From: Scenedesmus sp. ARA3
Lineage: Eukaryota > Chlorophyta > Chlorophyceae > Sphaeropleales > Scenedesmaceae
Assembly: GCA_004335835.1 (NCBI GenBank)
Contig: RWJK01001437.1
Coordinates: 1 to 64,000 of the forward strand
Length of the DNA: 64,000 nucleotides
Direction: 5' to 3'
Shown here: in pieces, positions 1-13,100 of the stretch
Layout of the letters: each line of letters opens with the position of its first letter
Numbering within the stretch: position 1 is the first letter of the stretch
Made by a program: the position numbers and the translations under genes
The notes under the pieces: generated by a model
Database searches by the model: none
The model's input: the letters and a program-made list of their open reading frames with translations, nothing else
What the model was told of the DNA's origin: nothing

Positions 1-389
1 CGATGCGGGCAGGGCCAGCATTTTGAACTTGCCCTCCCGCCTGCTGCTGCTGCTGCTGCTCAGGCATGTTTCAGTCGTTTCACTTTTCCGTTTCAGATTT
101 CATTAAATTTCATATTTCAATGAAATTTCTTACACCGGGGCTTGAAACCGTGAAATGGCACACCCCTCAGCCTGAGACCGACTGACATGACAACTTATGA
201 ACTAGCGGACGTGACGGAAACAAAGATATTTGTCGCGAAAAGTGGTCAATCCATATTTTTCCACGATAGCAGTGCAAAGTGCCCGCACAGGTCAACAATA
301 TGAGACAGCCCTCATCACCTTTCTGAACGCACTTGTGAATGCCGCTTGCAAGGAGGTAGTACTTCCTTTGTCCAAGCACTCTGTCTATC
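1..389. other. upstream region with AT-rich TTTCA cluster
   Basis: No convincing exon is seen here. A short CTG run lies near 42-60. It is followed by an AT-rich stretch (about 68-130) with six TTTCA motifs starting at 69, 78, 91, 98, 108 and 115, then GAAAT-type inverted copies. This composition is unlike the GC-rich, CAG-rich surroundings. It may be the promoter or 5' flank of the coiled-coil gene that follows; that role is inference only. Confidence 0.3.
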
Positions 390-2789
390 ATGCAGTATCT
401 AGTGTCCTCTTCACCAGCCAGAGGTGGTGCTGCCCCCATGGCACATGCCCCGTCACCACAGATGAATCGCTTGGACAGAATACTTGAACTAGTCACAGAT
501 CATGAAGCAAACTACAGAGAACAGGTGCCGAAAGGCTGGTTAGAAAGCACACTTCAGCATTTGGCTCCTGCTGCCACACAGCAGCCACAAGTGCTGGCAG
601 CTGTTGTGCAAGTGTAGTGATGCTGTTGCATTTGCTTGGCAAGCACTGCATTTGATGCACAACACAACATCAGGGCCTTGCCGACCCTGAACAACATGAA
701 ACCTGCTGCAGGACATCAAGCTGTCGGAGGCAACGCAAAAGATGGCTGAGCTGGAGATGCGCATGGCGCAAGAGTTGGCACCACTGTGGGCGCTCAAGGT
801 GCAGCATGCAGCCGGCTGCTGACTCGCACAGTAGCATTAACATGACTGCAATTGCAGCACGCCTAGCTGTAGGGCGCACATCTCGCTTCTATTATAGCAC
901 ACAGCACAAGTGCCGCTTGTCGACGCTTGTTGAGTACACACCCTGCAGTGCTCATTCAACACGCGTATACAGCAGCAATCATATCTTTACATGATAACGC
1001 ACAGCTATGGTGTTGAATCTGTTGCTGTTGCTGTTGTTGCTGCTGCTGTAGGAGCGCAACATCCCCCAGGAGCTAGACCTGGCGCGCACAGCAGTAGAGA
1101 CAGTGGTACGCCAACTTACAGCAGTGACGAAGACAAACCAGGTATGCTGTGTTGACTGGCGGCTGCCTTCTCACAGCAACCAACTATAGCAGGCCTTGTC
1201 GTTATGTTTGCCAGTCTGGTATGCATGCCCACTACACCAACAAGCCAATGTGCTGCCCGCTGCCTGTCACTTTTCCGCGCAGATGCTGCAGAGCGAGCTG
1301 AAGACGTGCCAGCAGCTGCAGCAGCAGCAAGCAGCACAGTATGAATCAGCAATTGCTGTCCTGCAAGCTGACGTGGCTGCGCTGCGTGACAGGCTGGATG
1401 ATTCGCAGCAGCACACGCGCAGCGCAGTCGACCACTTGCGCAGCAGCACAGCACAGCAGCTGGAGAAGCAGGCACAAGAGACAGAGGAGCAGCTGCAGGT
1501 GCGGGCACAGTCGGCCACCCACCAGCAGCAGCTAACTTGCTGCTACCGCTTGTCCGCCTGCTTGATGTTACGTGTTACTCAATCATCTGCATGCAACAGC
1601 GAGGTAGCACATGTCGTCTTGCTCAAAGGCATCATGCAGGTCACGTCCTTGCGGAATTACTTGCCAGCTGCTGTGGTCGATTCACAACCCAACATGCTTG
1701 CCTCTGCGCGCTGCTTCTTGCACCACGTGTGCTGCTGCTGCACAGTCAGTACAGCGGGAACACGCGTCACAACTGGACCTGCTGCGGCAAGATGTGGAGG
1801 CAAAGTCAACTTCAGCAGGTGAGCAGCTTGGAGTGATGCCATCACGCTGCAGAAGCCGCATTGGCAGCTGCCTGAACGGCTGCCAAGTAGCTGCTGTGTG
1901 GTGCATACCTGCACCTGCACTGGCTAGTCTAGCACTGGCTTCCGGGTGTCCTCTGCTCTTAGCACGCCTTGCTCCCTCCGTTGCGCTTGTGGCAGTCATA
2001 ACCTGCTGCTGCTGCTGCTCCTGCTGCCATGTGAAGCCTCCGACCGGCTCCGATCCCAAGCTGAGCACACCTGTACAGCGCATCTGTCCTCAGCCTCTAT
2101 TCTCTGCTGTTGCATCCCAGCAGCAACCTTCGCACTCTGTGCATGTGTGCTGCTGCAACTGCCGCTGCGTGCAGTGCGAGCGCTGGAGGGCTGGGCCAAG
2201 GGCGAGCTGCTGGGGCTCACCGGCAAGGTGAAGGCCGTGCTGGCGGGCTGCGCCGCACACCAGCAGCAGGTCAACTTGCAGGTGCGGCAGGGGCTGGGTA
2301 GCTGATTGGCAGCACGGCAGGCAGCAGCGCAGCGGCCAGCAGCAGCATGCAGGGTATTCTGAGAGCAGGATACCATCAGTTGCGGGCCATAGCACTGCAT
2401 GCATTGCCGTTCGTGCAATCATGCATGCTGCTTGTGCATATCATTCATTTATGCACGTGTTGGTCATAGGCTGACTTGATGTCTGCTTGACTGGCCCCCT
2501 GTTACCTGCGTGCTGCGCCTGGCCCTGCGCAGATGGAGGCGCTGCAGCAGCAGTGGGACAACACCAGCTCAGCCATGGACGGCATGGCTGCAGAGGACAA
2601 GCGCCTCAAGAAGCACGTGGCGCGCCTGCAGAACCAGACAGAGGTGAGGCAGGTGCTGCTGCCCACTTCTGTCACACCAACATCACCCCTGTCACCTAGC
2701 GCTGCAGTTGCATCGTACAGCATAGCATTGGCCAGCACGCTGTTCTGATGCAAGCAGCAGACGTTTGGTGAAAGTGTTTGTGGCCGCTC

Positions 2790-2827
<38 letters not shown>

Positions 2828-4080
2828 GAGCTGCAACGCATGTCGCAGCAAGCCATTAGCAGTGAGGTTGCACTGCAGCAGATGCGCAACGATATGCAGC
2901 AGCTCAACACAGGGCAGCAGCAGCTTGCAACACGGCTAGAGGTGCGTTGCCTTCCTGAGGTTCAACGGACAATGCAATGCATGTGCAGACAGACGTAGGA
3001 GCTGGGCGTGCTGACATGTGCAATGCACACCTGGTGGCAGCTCTTCAACGAGGGCGGCGCAGCTGGCATTCCTTCACATTTGTGGGTTGTTAATTACGCG
3101 CACACCATGCCAGGCGAGTCCCAGACATGGCCTGCTTGTTTTCTGCATCATGCGCGTGGTGCTCTGCAGGTGTCCTGCGATGCCAGCAGCAGCCTGCGGC
3201 ACAAGGTGGAGGATGCTGAGCAGCAGCTGGCAACGCTCAGCAGTTCACTGGCGGGCCAACACGCAGACCTGGCTCGCTTTGCAGAGGCAGTAGGCGCATG
3301 CCTCGCAGCAGCACGTGAGGATGCGGCAGCAGCGGCGGCAGCAGCAGCGGCAGCAGCACCCAGCAGTTACCTGAGCACGTTGCTGGCCCCAGCCGGTGCA
3401 GGAGCTGCTGCAGCGGCAGTGGCGGCTGGCAACGGCGGCAGCAATGGCCTTGGGTCGATGCAGCTGCCTGGAGCTCCCGCTGGCATCGCTGCTGGTATGA
3501 TGGCAACCACAGCAGCGCCGGCAAGGCGGCAAACATGGGCGGCATGGGTGAGTTGCGTCCACTGTACGCCTGAGCTGTACCTCGCTTGCTGCCCCAATGG
3601 CGTTCTGGCCGTGTGCTAGCATGAAGGTGTCTGCAAGCTAAAAGGCTTGCCCCAAACAGTGCATGCCTGCCCTTCAGGGTGCGTGACAGTGTGCGAATCA
3701 ATCCGACGAGCCCTATAAACACGTGCCACTGCCACAGAGAGCACACGACGTAATTGCTAGCAATGACGTGAGCTTTGTTTCTCTGACGGCACTGTCTGCT
3801 GCACCATGGCTGCGTTCATTTGCGTGTGCAGGATCGGCAGCTGTCAGAGTTTGATGACCTGGTAGGGCGGCTGAGGCGGCGGCTGCAGGCGCAGCAGGCA
3901 GCAGACAGCTTGCAGGGCGGCAGCAGCGGCAGCAGCTGTGGCGGCAGGCCGCAGCCGGGCACACTAGGGGCCCCTGGCTCGCCAGTCAGGCGGGCGATGA
4001 CAAGTGCGGGAGGTGGCGGCAAGTACCAGCTGCCAGGGTCGCCAGGGAGCTCGTATGGCGGGCACCTGCTGAGACGCTGA
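390..4080 (+). CDS. coiled-coil protein of unknown function (multi-exon)
   Basis: Exons read as 390..611, 712..798, 1052..1141, 1283..1498, 1746..1818, 2175..2281, 2533..2643, 2828..2941, 3170..3547 and 3832..4080, with all phases closing (about 548 aa). The middle exons are heptad-rich and charged or Gln/Leu-rich, for example LQADVAALRDRLDD and MRNDMQQLNTGQQQLATRLE, so a long coiled coil is expected. Exon 9 carries an Ala run, and the C-terminus is a Gly/Ser/Pro-rich disordered tail ending GGHLLRR. The start is uncertain: in-frame ATGs lie at 390, 438 and 462. The first exon could also end at 524 instead of 611 (both phase 0), and further upstream exons outside the window cannot be excluded. 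I do not recognise the family. A cytoskeletal or ciliary coiled-coil protein is possible, but nothing in the sequence proves it. Confidence 0.6.
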
Positions 4081-4306
4081 GCTGTGCTCAATTTGTTTTG
4101 CGTCGGCTTATGAATGCCTGTTATGGTGGCCTGTCACAGCGTCAATTGTACGCTCAGCCAGTGTCATCGCGTCACAGCGCATAGGGAACGCAGGCCGCTC
4201 ACGCAAGTTTCAGTTACATGTTGTCCCATGACCTGAGGTGGCTTGGCAGGGTGATGATAACCTGCATGCTTCTCATACTCTGGTCTGATCAGAGGTGGTG
4301 CAGCAA

Positions 4307-4311
4307 TGTAA
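4307..4311 (+). terminator. candidate TGTAA poly(A) signal of coiled-coil gene
   Basis: TGTAA is the usual green-algal polyadenylation signal. This copy is 227 bp past the stop codon and sits directly before a strong hairpin. A second copy lies at 4415-4419. Confidence 0.35.
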
Positions 4312-4312
4312 C

Positions 4313-4351
4313 CATCAAGCCATAGCATCAACGCCATGCTATGGCTTGATG
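4313..4351. repeat. perfect 15-bp inverted repeat (hairpin)
   Basis: The left arm CATCAAGCCATAGCA (4313-4327) and right arm TGCTATGGCTTGATG (4337-4351) are perfectly complementary across a 9-nt loop. Part of the left arm plus the loop is repeated directly at 4370-4390. The element sits between convergent genes. Confidence 0.8.
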
Positions 4352-4761
4352 AGTAACATGATGATGATGAAGCCATAGCATCAACGCCATCGGCCCCGCG
4401 CCCCAATGGAGCAATGTAACACTGAGCGATGCAATGTGCAACCTGTATTGAATGCCACGGCGCAACATGTCGCAGGGCAAACGGTCGCAGGAGCCGGTAC
4501 CCAATGTGCTGCAGGCATGCTCATGCAGACAACTCCGACAAGCGCACATAAGTAACGTGACTCTACTGTCACTGACAATGTGACAAGAGCATGGCATGCC
4601 CAGGGCCAGCTTTTTGTGTGGTTGATGAAAGCCCAGCGGGCACATGAATCAAAACAACTTTTTGAACGTGGCATAATTCTACATGGTCGTGTTATAGTAC
4701 ACGGTGTTTTCTCTCTAACCAGCTCTAACCAGCCCCCAGCACCACTGCCGCAGGTAACAAA

Positions 4762-7700
4762 CTAGCAGCACAGCGCAAGCGAGCAGCCCTTGCCAGCCAG
4801 CACCACTGGGCCCCCACCCATGAACAGCTGGGTGCCACTCGGATCCCAGGCATGCGTGAACACCGCAAGCTCTGACGCATCATACACAACGCTGCCGCTG
4901 CCTGACAGCGCGGGCGCCCACAACACATCTGCATCCGCCGACGCGGCACCAGACCCAGCAGCAGCAGCAGCAGCAGCAGCAGGCGGCGGCTGCCTCCATG
5001 CAAGGTCAGGTAGCCCCAGGCACCCTACTCTTGCAGGGACATCACCAGTAGAGCCATCCACCCAGCTGCTGCTGTACGGTGGTATGCTGCTGCTCACATT
5101 GCCGCTGGCAAACGGCACCTGCTGCGGCTGTTCAGCTGTGCTGCTGCTGCTGTTACACGCTGCTGCTGCCGCCGTGCTGCTGAGCTTGCGCATGTCGTGC
5201 ATGAGCAGCTGCCCGCCGCAGCAGCCCAAGCCCAGCAGGTGGTGGTGCAGTGACAGGGAGCGCACCTGCAGCGCCAACAACAGCAGGCAGGAGATGTCAG
5301 CAAGCAGCAGCACACGCATGAGGAAGCTGGGCCGGCCACCAGCAATGCAGCCCTTGTAGTCTGCGTTCTGAACGCCTGGTCAGCGTGCTGCACACATGCA
5401 ACATGCATGAACATGCCACAAGCGTACTTTGTTCCTCACGAATGATATTATGTGCATGTTGCTGGTTGCACTGGCGGTTTTGTCAAGGGCAGTCGATACA
5501 AGAGCCCCCTTGGATCAGGCTGCAGTCAGCAACGCCAGCCGCACGCTGCATGCCGCTCACCCCGTTGCCTACTGAGCCGTTGTGCCCCTCCACGCAGATG
5601 CTGCCACTGACATGCGCAGCCAGCCTGCTCAGGGGCCCCGCTATGTGCCGCAGCCTGCTGCTGCCGCACTGGCCATCACACTGCAAGTCTGCTGCGCCCA
5701 TGGCAGGGCTGCCTGTCCTTGCCTGCTGGCTGCACACTTCTTGCTCCACGAACCGCTGGATTGCATACACAACGCGGCGCGGCAGCTGGTGCTGCAGCTG
5801 CTGCTGCTCTGCAATGTTGTTGCTGCGCAGGGATGCAAGGAACTGGGCCGCCAGCTGGCGCTGCCGACTGCCTGGATCTATGCCCTGCTGCTGCTGCTGC
5901 TGCTGCTGCTCACTACCTGCTACCTGCTCTGCATAGCTTGCAGCTTCCTCATCTGCATCTGCTGATGACAAAGTGTCAGACTCGTCATCGCTACTAGTTG
6001 GCTCTTCATCATCTGTGCCACCCTCTTGAAGCTGCCACTGCTGCTGCTGCTGCTGCTGTTGTTGCTGTTGGTTCCATTGCTGCGCTCGCTGGCAGGCAGC
6101 ATCTGCTGTCAAACCACCTCCAACACTGTCAGCTGCTGGTGCTCCCACACGCCGCCGCTTGCGTTGCGGTGCGTCAGCCACATCCACGCTGGCCACTGCT
6201 TTGTGCGCCACCCTGGTGTCAATCAGCACAGCAGCTCGCTGCGTGCCGACTACAGCTAGGTTGCCCTGCAGCAGCAGCGACTGGGGCCCTGCAAACTTGC
6301 TTGGCAGCATGCAGGCGCCAGCCAGCTGCAGCTCTGGCGTCCACCATGCGAGCACGCCATCACAGCACGCCGTCACTGCGGCCTGCTGCTGCTGGTCAAA
6401 CTTCACGCAGCGCACCTTATCCTGCTTTGACCAGGTGCATATGCAGCAACAAGCAGGCAGCAGCAGCGGCATTAGCGCACAATGTTCACCAGCGAGCGCG
6501 ACCAACTTGTCACCGGACATGCCATGCATATTGAAGCTGCCAGGACGCATGCAGTGATCACCCACACCAACCATCGGCAGAGATTTGAAGCCCCATTCAC
6601 CACATTCCAACCGCGAGGGTGCTGACGCTGCATGGATGCTCACCGAGTGGTATCGTACAGTTGACAGCGCCGCCCCAGGCTCAGCAGCAAACTGCAAAGG
6701 ACTGGAGCCTACTGCTGCTGCTGCTGCTGCTGTTGCCGTCTGCGGCAGCTGCCACAGCTTCAGCAGCCTGTCCCTGCCTGCCGACACAAAATGTGTGGCG
6801 TCCAGCCATGCCAGGTCAAACACCCAGTCAGCGTGCCCCGTCAGCGCCTGCACTGGCTGCACCACTGCACACAGCACACGACGCGACGCAGGTGAGGCAG
6901 TGCAGCAGCGGAGCCACAGCAAGGTCAGGTGGGGACATTTGTTGCATCAGCGTACAATGCGGAAGCAGGCGCCTGAGTGCACACGAATGCTGTGCAGAAA
7001 CGCTGTTCATAAGGGCAGCGGCATTGTGCAAGTTCAACTGGCATTGCGTGTCTGTGCCAGATGCCTTTCACCTGTCTTGCTCCTGCCAGCAGCTGCTGCC
7101 TGCGGCTGCATGCCTGGCAGCTGCTGCTCTGGGCGGCTGACACGCCACAGCAGGATGTCATTTGGCGCCTGGCCACCTGCAGGGAGCAGCAGCAACAGCA
7201 ACAACACACATAAGCAATCAGCGACACAGTGCGACACGTTTCTCTCACCTTACGAAAGCCCACACCACATTGGCACCTACAAGCACTGCACACACTTGTG
7301 TAGCATAAGGCTGCTGCAATGCTTGCCAGCCACACGTTGCCTCGAGTATACGCGCACACACCTGTTGCCAGCCAGGTGCCGTCAGGGCTGAGCGCCAGGC
7401 CGTGCTGCCCGCAGCTGATGGCTGCAGGCACAGCCCGCAGCGGTGAGCCTGGCCTCACGCCAGCGCGCTGCTGCTGCTGCTGCTGCTGCGGGTACTGCAG
7501 CAAACGGGGGCTGCCGGTGTGTGGCTGCAGCATCATTAGGCTGTTGCACTTGGTGCCTACCAGCACGGTCTCGTCGTCAAGCCAGACCTGTGGAAGGCGC
7601 AGCAGTGGGCGGCGGGGAGATCATGAGCACCACGTGTCAACCTTTGGGGCGGCTTGCTGGTCATGCACTTGCTTGCCATTACAAGTCAGCGCCTTCGAGG

Positions 7701-8051
7701 CCGCCGCAGTTTGTTGAATGCAGCTGTTGCTGTGTTGGCATCCATGCTCATACATGCTATTGGGGCTCGAAGCACGAGTCTGACACACACATACTTGCAG
7801 TTACACTGCTGCAAGAATGTGCCAAGCTCAGGGTACCCACAGCGCAGAATGCTTTGTCCACTGCCTGCTGGGTGGTTGTCAGCGTGGTCAGTGTGAGGTT
7901 CTGCAGCTGCTGATTGATGTAGGCCTGCTGCATATGTGCGGTGGTGTTTTCCCTAGCCAGCAGCAGCAGCAGCAAGCAGGGTGATGGGCAGGTGACAATT
8001 GAGCAGACAACACATGCAACCACAAGAATGCACTGACCGCGGCTGCATCAT
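4762..8051 (-). CDS. DCAF12-like WD40 protein (CUL4-DDB1 substrate receptor)
   Basis: Exons on the minus strand are 8051..8038, 7952..7841, 7587..7362, 7176..7072, 6864..5561 and 5265..4762, giving 754 aa with all phases closing. DCAF12 hallmarks appear in order: VDKAF then VWLDDETVLVGTKCNSL; HGLALSPDGTWLATG; NDILLWRV; GHADWVFDLAWLDATHFVSA with GRDRLLKLW; DKVRCVKFD; VRSLSLHHHLLGLG; and near the C-terminus FTHAWDPSGTQLFMGGGP. In animals DCAF12 is a DDB1-binding adaptor recognising C-terminal degrons; the same role here is inferred. The protein is larger than animal DCAF12 (about 450 aa) because exon 5 carries poly-Q and acidic/Ser inserts and a basic KRRR patch between propeller blades. The start (MMQPR) is chosen because its exon joins in phase, and a TATA-like box lies about 50 nt upstream. 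It is the weakest part of the model. Confidence 0.82.
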
Positions 8052-8876
8052 CTGTTGCACCGCTGTCCAGAACGGCGGTGGGGGATGTGGAATGTAGCTT
8101 TATAACTATATGCAGGCAGCATGCATGGCAGCCTGCTGTACAGCACATGTGCTGACACGCAAATGCGCACAACGTCAAACACAACACAACTGAAGAAGCA
8201 GGGAGGGACGGCCACGGCATACAACCCGTTAACCTACCTTGACCTGTACTGCCCGATTTCACGGCTCTGTAATGTGTTGAGCATGCTGCTGAGTTGGCTG
8301 CCAGCTGCAGCAGGCATCTCTGCTGGTGGGGCCAGAATTGCTGCTGCTTGTCTTTGCGCATCATAGCAGTGTTTCGCTACTTGCTACATCTACATATGAT
8401 TGCACAGGCATCAGCTTCTCCAATTCAGTTGCTGCTGGGTATGGAACTCCAAGTGGGAATGCTGCTCTGTTGCCTGTGACAAAAACATCGACAGCACTCG
8501 CAGACGGCATCAGCCTTCGTTATGACTCGTAAATGATGTGTTGTACAGCAAGAACGTACTTTTTAGCGAACTACAATAGTCCAGGCTTTGATGTTGCGCC
8601 TAAACCTTACTAGAACCGCACGCACTCGGCATCCACTGCCCCGTGGCACCTCTGGTGTTTGGCACTGTCTAATGCATGCAATTGCTTTAGTTCGAGCTTT
8701 TGTGAACGCCGGTTGCGGTCCCATGATCTGAGGGCTTTCGAGTGACAGACAGTTCCATTCACAAAGTGCTTCATTTGCACGATCCCCGCACATGTTCGAA
8801 GCTTGTTTGGTGATATAGCCCGGCAACAGGCTGCTTGCGGGTGCCTGTTGTGCGAGGGCACCTGGGCACTACCATA
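8052..8876. other. divergent upstream region DCAF12 / BIG
   Basis: This 825-bp region lies between two head-to-head start codons and so should hold both promoters. A TATA-like run lies at 8098-8110 on the minus strand. An open stretch at 8326-8532 (+) matches nothing I recognise and is not proposed as a gene. Confidence 0.5.
8098..8110 (-). promoter_or_regulatory. TATA-like box upstream of DCAF12-like gene
   Basis: On the minus strand the bases read TATAGTTATAAAG, about 47 nt upstream of the proposed DCAF12 ATG. That would imply a very short 5' UTR. It is a sequence match only. Confidence 0.3.
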
Positions 8877-9931
8877 ATGGCAGAGGAGGACAGGAGCAGG
8901 GTGCTGTCTGAGCTGGCTGCTGCCGTAGGCCAAGCTGGAGGCCGATCAAGTGCTGATGATGGTAAAACAGGCTTTTTAAGCTAGCTGCTGCACCGTATGC
9001 TGCCTATCCCAGCACAGCATGCTGCTGTGGAAGCGCTGCTTCCACACACTTGACCCTTGTTACCTGGTGCTGTGCTGCTGGCGGTGCCGACAGGTGTCCT
9101 GCAAGTATTTGAATCAGCAGTGGAGGCCGTTACACAGCCACCTGGGCAGGCAGAAACGGCTGCAGCAGTGGAAGCTCGGTAAGGCTGAATGCGTAGCTGG
9201 ACACAGCTGCTGTGCATGACAGGGCATGCTTGCATGCAGCGAGCAGCCAGCTGGACGGCATTGTTATGAGACAACCATATGCTGCTGTTTCACTTTGGCA
9301 CCTGCAACAGCAAAGAAGCATGCAGATGTGCCAGCAGGGGCCCTGCAGGAGCAGCACTGTTGTGTTTCATAGTAAGCAGCATTGCTAGGAGGGGGACGCA
9401 TGTAGCGCACTGCTTCGTTTTGCTTCATGTGTTGCAGTCACAGCAATTGGTGCTGGCTGTGCGTTGCTGCTGCACCCTTGCAGGATTCATTGCTGCCAGT
9501 TGCTGCAGCGAGTGCTCTCATTTCCAGCAGCACACCTGGATCAACAGCAGCAGCAGCAGCAGGCGGACACTGCTGTAGAAGCTGCGCAGCTACAAACCAG
9601 TTCAAAGGTGAGTGGCAGCGCTGCACATGCTGCATGGTGCTGCCCCGGTATGGTAGCGTTCTGGCTGCGGTGCTTGCCAGCAACTGTGGTTGGCCTTCTT
9701 ACAGCTACATCGCACCTCACAGCAGCCTGAACAGTAGCTGCATCTGTGCCAAGCTGCTGGCGTACTCTGCTGTGGTCACTGTTGCCTGCCAGCGAACAAA
9801 TTGCTGCTATGCACCTTTTGCCCATGAAGCTGCTGCTGGTACCCCTGCTCAACTGTGCGGCTGCAGGCTGCGCTGCAGCGCCTGCTGGCGCAGCTGCCCG
9901 CTTCACACATAACGCCAGCAGCAGCAGCACC

Positions 9932-9971
<40 letters not shown>

Positions 9972-10096
9972 AACATGGCACAGTGCACTGCAAGCCTCCT
10001 GACAGTCTTTGAGCAGCAGCAGCAGCAGTCCGCGCTTGGTATCTTGGCGCAGCTGGCTACAGCAGCAGGGCAGTGGATGCAGGCGGCAGCTGAGCC

Positions 10097-10127
<31 letters not shown>

Positions 10128-13100
10128 GGTGGCAGCAGTGCATCAGGCTGGGCTAGCAGCCCCGCCTGGCTGCTGTCAATGGAGCTGCTGCAGCTGGCAG
10201 TGGTAGTGGCTGACAAAGCAGCAGCTGAGGCACTAAATTGCCAACAGCAGCAGCAGCAGCAGCAGGCGCAGCAGCATGATGCTCTGCTCAGCGATTGCTG
10301 GTGCCTTATGCAGGCCCTTGCGGCAGTAGCATCAGCAGGGGATCAAAGCAAGGATACTGCAGCTGCTGCTGGCAGCAGTGATGCAGGTGCCGAGGCAGTC
10401 GAAAGTGGTGCTGGTGTTACTGCTGTGCTGGCTGCAGTGGAGCTGACATGGCAGTTGCTGAGCTGTCTGGGGCGGCTGGGCTGCAGCCAGCAGCAGCTGC
10501 TGCCACACTTGCAGGAAACGTTGCAGGTGTGCATGGGCGGGCCAGCAGTAGCAGCAGCAGCAGCAGCAGGCGACGGCTGTAGCAGCAGTGTGCAGCCAGT
10601 GGGACTGCTGGGGCCGCAGTGTGTGCTGCAGCAACCTGCTGCACTGCTGCTGATGCATGAGGCTGGGCTTCAGCAGTGGTGCTCTGAGCGGCTGCTGCTG
10701 CTGGCCAAGCTGCTGCAGCAGCAGAGCAGCAGCGGCAGCAGGAGTGGTGCAGCAGCGACGGCAGCTGCCGACCGCACATTGCTGGCGCTGCTGCTGCTTG
10801 CGTTGCACAAGGTATCTCAGGAGCACTCACCGCGCAGTGCAACTCCGGAACCTGCTGCAGCAGCACCGGCAGCAGCAGCAGCAGCAGCAGCTGCTTCGCT
10901 GCCAGCAGAGGAGGCGCTGCTGCTGACCTCTGAGGAGGAGGACCCTTACTTCTTCCACAAGATCTTCTGGGAGGAGCCGGCAGCATTTGCTGCTGCTAGC
11001 GCGGCTGATGCAGCAGCAGCAGCAGCAGCAGCAGTGCCAGCTGCTGCTGCCAGTGTGCCGCTGAGTCAGGCATGGGGTGAGCTGGCAGTGCTGCTGTGTG
11101 AGGTGCTGCTGGGCGGGCTGCAGGATGCAGTCAAATACAGCAGGAGCAGCAGCAGCAGCAGTGAACCAGATCAGCAGCCAGGGCTAGCAGCGTGCCTGGA
11201 TGTTGCGCTGTGCTTCATCGGCATGTCACTCCCAGAGCAGCGGCAGCAGCAGCAGCAGCAGCCTGAGGCTGTGGGATGCACAGCTTGGCAGCAGCAGCTT
11301 GTTGCGTTGCAGCTGCAAACAGAGGCAGCCTTGCAGCAGCTGGCCGGCAGCTGCCCTGCTGCTGCGGCTCATGTGATGCAGGAGCTGCTGCTGGCGCCGT
11401 GCAGTGCTGCTGCTGCTGGGCATGGCCGCAGCCAGCAGCTGCTGCAGCTTGCCGTGAGTGTGATGCTGCAGCAGGCAGCTGCCATGGTAGATGCTGCACC
11501 CCAGCAAACAACAGCAGCAACAGCAGCTGCTGAAGGGCCTGCTGGGCTGTTACAAACTGGCTGGTTGCATCTAGTTGCTGCCTTGGTTGAAAGTGTCGAG
11601 TCTTCCGCCGCAGCAGCAGTGGCAGCACCTACAACAGCACCCGAGGCAGGTGACAGCAGCACTGGCAGCACAATGCAGCTGCAGCAGCGGTTGGCATGGC
11701 TGCTGGACCCTGCCCGGCTGTCAGTGCTGCTGGCGCTGGCACTGGCAGCGCAGCCACATCAGCAGGCGCTGCTGGCAGCAGTGACAGCGCAGGGGTCGGC
11801 ACAATGCGTGGCGGCCCTGTCAGCAGCAGCCGCAACCGCTGCAGCAGGCAATGGCCGACTTTCAGACGGTGATACTCAAGAGGAGCCTGCTGCAGCTGCT
11901 GCTGCTGCTGCTGCTGCTGCTATTGCTGAGGTCAGTGCAGGTGCATTGGCGCTGGCTGGCCTGCATGGCTGCCTCTCTCTGCTGGCGTGGCTGCTGCAGG
12001 CAGGCAGCGGCAGCGCGCCACTTGTGTGGATGCAGCAGCAGCTGCAGCAAGCCCTTGCTCCCGCCACAGCAGCAGCTGCTGCTTCAGGTGCAGTTAAAAC
12101 AGCAGCCACTGCAGGGCAGGATGAGAATGCAACAGCAGCAGCGGCAGTGTCACCCTGGCAGCTGCTGATGCAGCCGCTTGCTCTGCAGTGGATGGCAGCG
12201 CTGCTGCTGTACAAGAGCAGCACCGATGAGCTGCCGCTGCTGCTGCATGCATTGGGCTTGCCTGCAGAGCAGCAGGTGGGCCAGCTGCAGGTGCTGCAGG
12301 CGCTGCTGCCTGCTGTGGTGCCTGACTGCCTGCCCGGTGCAGGCGCAGAGCAGCTGCAGCTGCAGGCGCAGCAGATGCAAGCGCAGCAGCAGGCTGCAGC
12401 TGCTCTGCTGCAGCAGGGGCAACAGCAGCAGCCGTCGCAAACGCTTGTGACGTCTGCACATACCACACAATCGGCAGCAGCAGCAGCAGCAGCTGGCGGC
12501 TGGGGTGGAGCCAATGCAGCAAGTAGCAGCAGAGAAGGCAGCTGCTTCGCCCTTGAGGCAGTCCAGCAAGCGCTTGACACTGTGCTGCCTGCATTTGCTG
12601 CCAGCCTTGCTGCTGGTGCAGCACGCACGCAACCAGAGCGACAAGCAGGCAGCAGGGCTCTTACTTGGGCAGCAGCAGCAGGCCTTGCGTGCTGCCAGCA
12701 GCGGGGCCTGCAGCTGCTGCAGCTGCTGCAGCCGTCAGCAGCAGCTGCGCAGCAGCAGGGCTTGCATGCTGCAGGCTTCAACAGCTTTGGCTCGTACCAG
12801 CACACGCTGCTGCTGCAGCAGCAGCTGGCAGCGCTGGATGCGCCACAGCAAACGGCAATAGACGGCTCCAGCAGCAGCAGCAGCAGCAGCAGCAGGCTGC
12901 CTCTGTGTGTCTCACTCTCGTCAGTACTGCAGAGCGGCCAAGCAGTAGCAGGCAGCCCTACAGCCGTCGAGGCATTTACCGAGCTGCTGTCTGCTGTGCT
13001 GGAGGAGGGGGTGCAGAAGTTGCAGCTGGCTGGTGGCGCTGCTGCTGCTGACGTGGCGGGGCTGCTGCGGCAGCAGCTGCCTGGCTGCTGCGCGGAGCTG

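Larger units (their letters stand above)
4081..4761. other. convergent 3' intergenic region with hairpin
   Basis: This lies between two convergent genes. It holds candidate TGTAA poly(A) signals on + (4307-4311 and 4415-4419) and one on - (TTACA at 4214-4218). It also holds a perfect inverted repeat (4313-4351) and a 21-bp direct repeat (4317-4337 and 4370-4390). No exon was found. Confidence 0.5.

Noticed and set aside
8326..8532. Small open frame on + between DCAF12-like gene and BIG
   Set aside because: No recognisable family, no supporting splice structure, and it lies in the shared promoter region.
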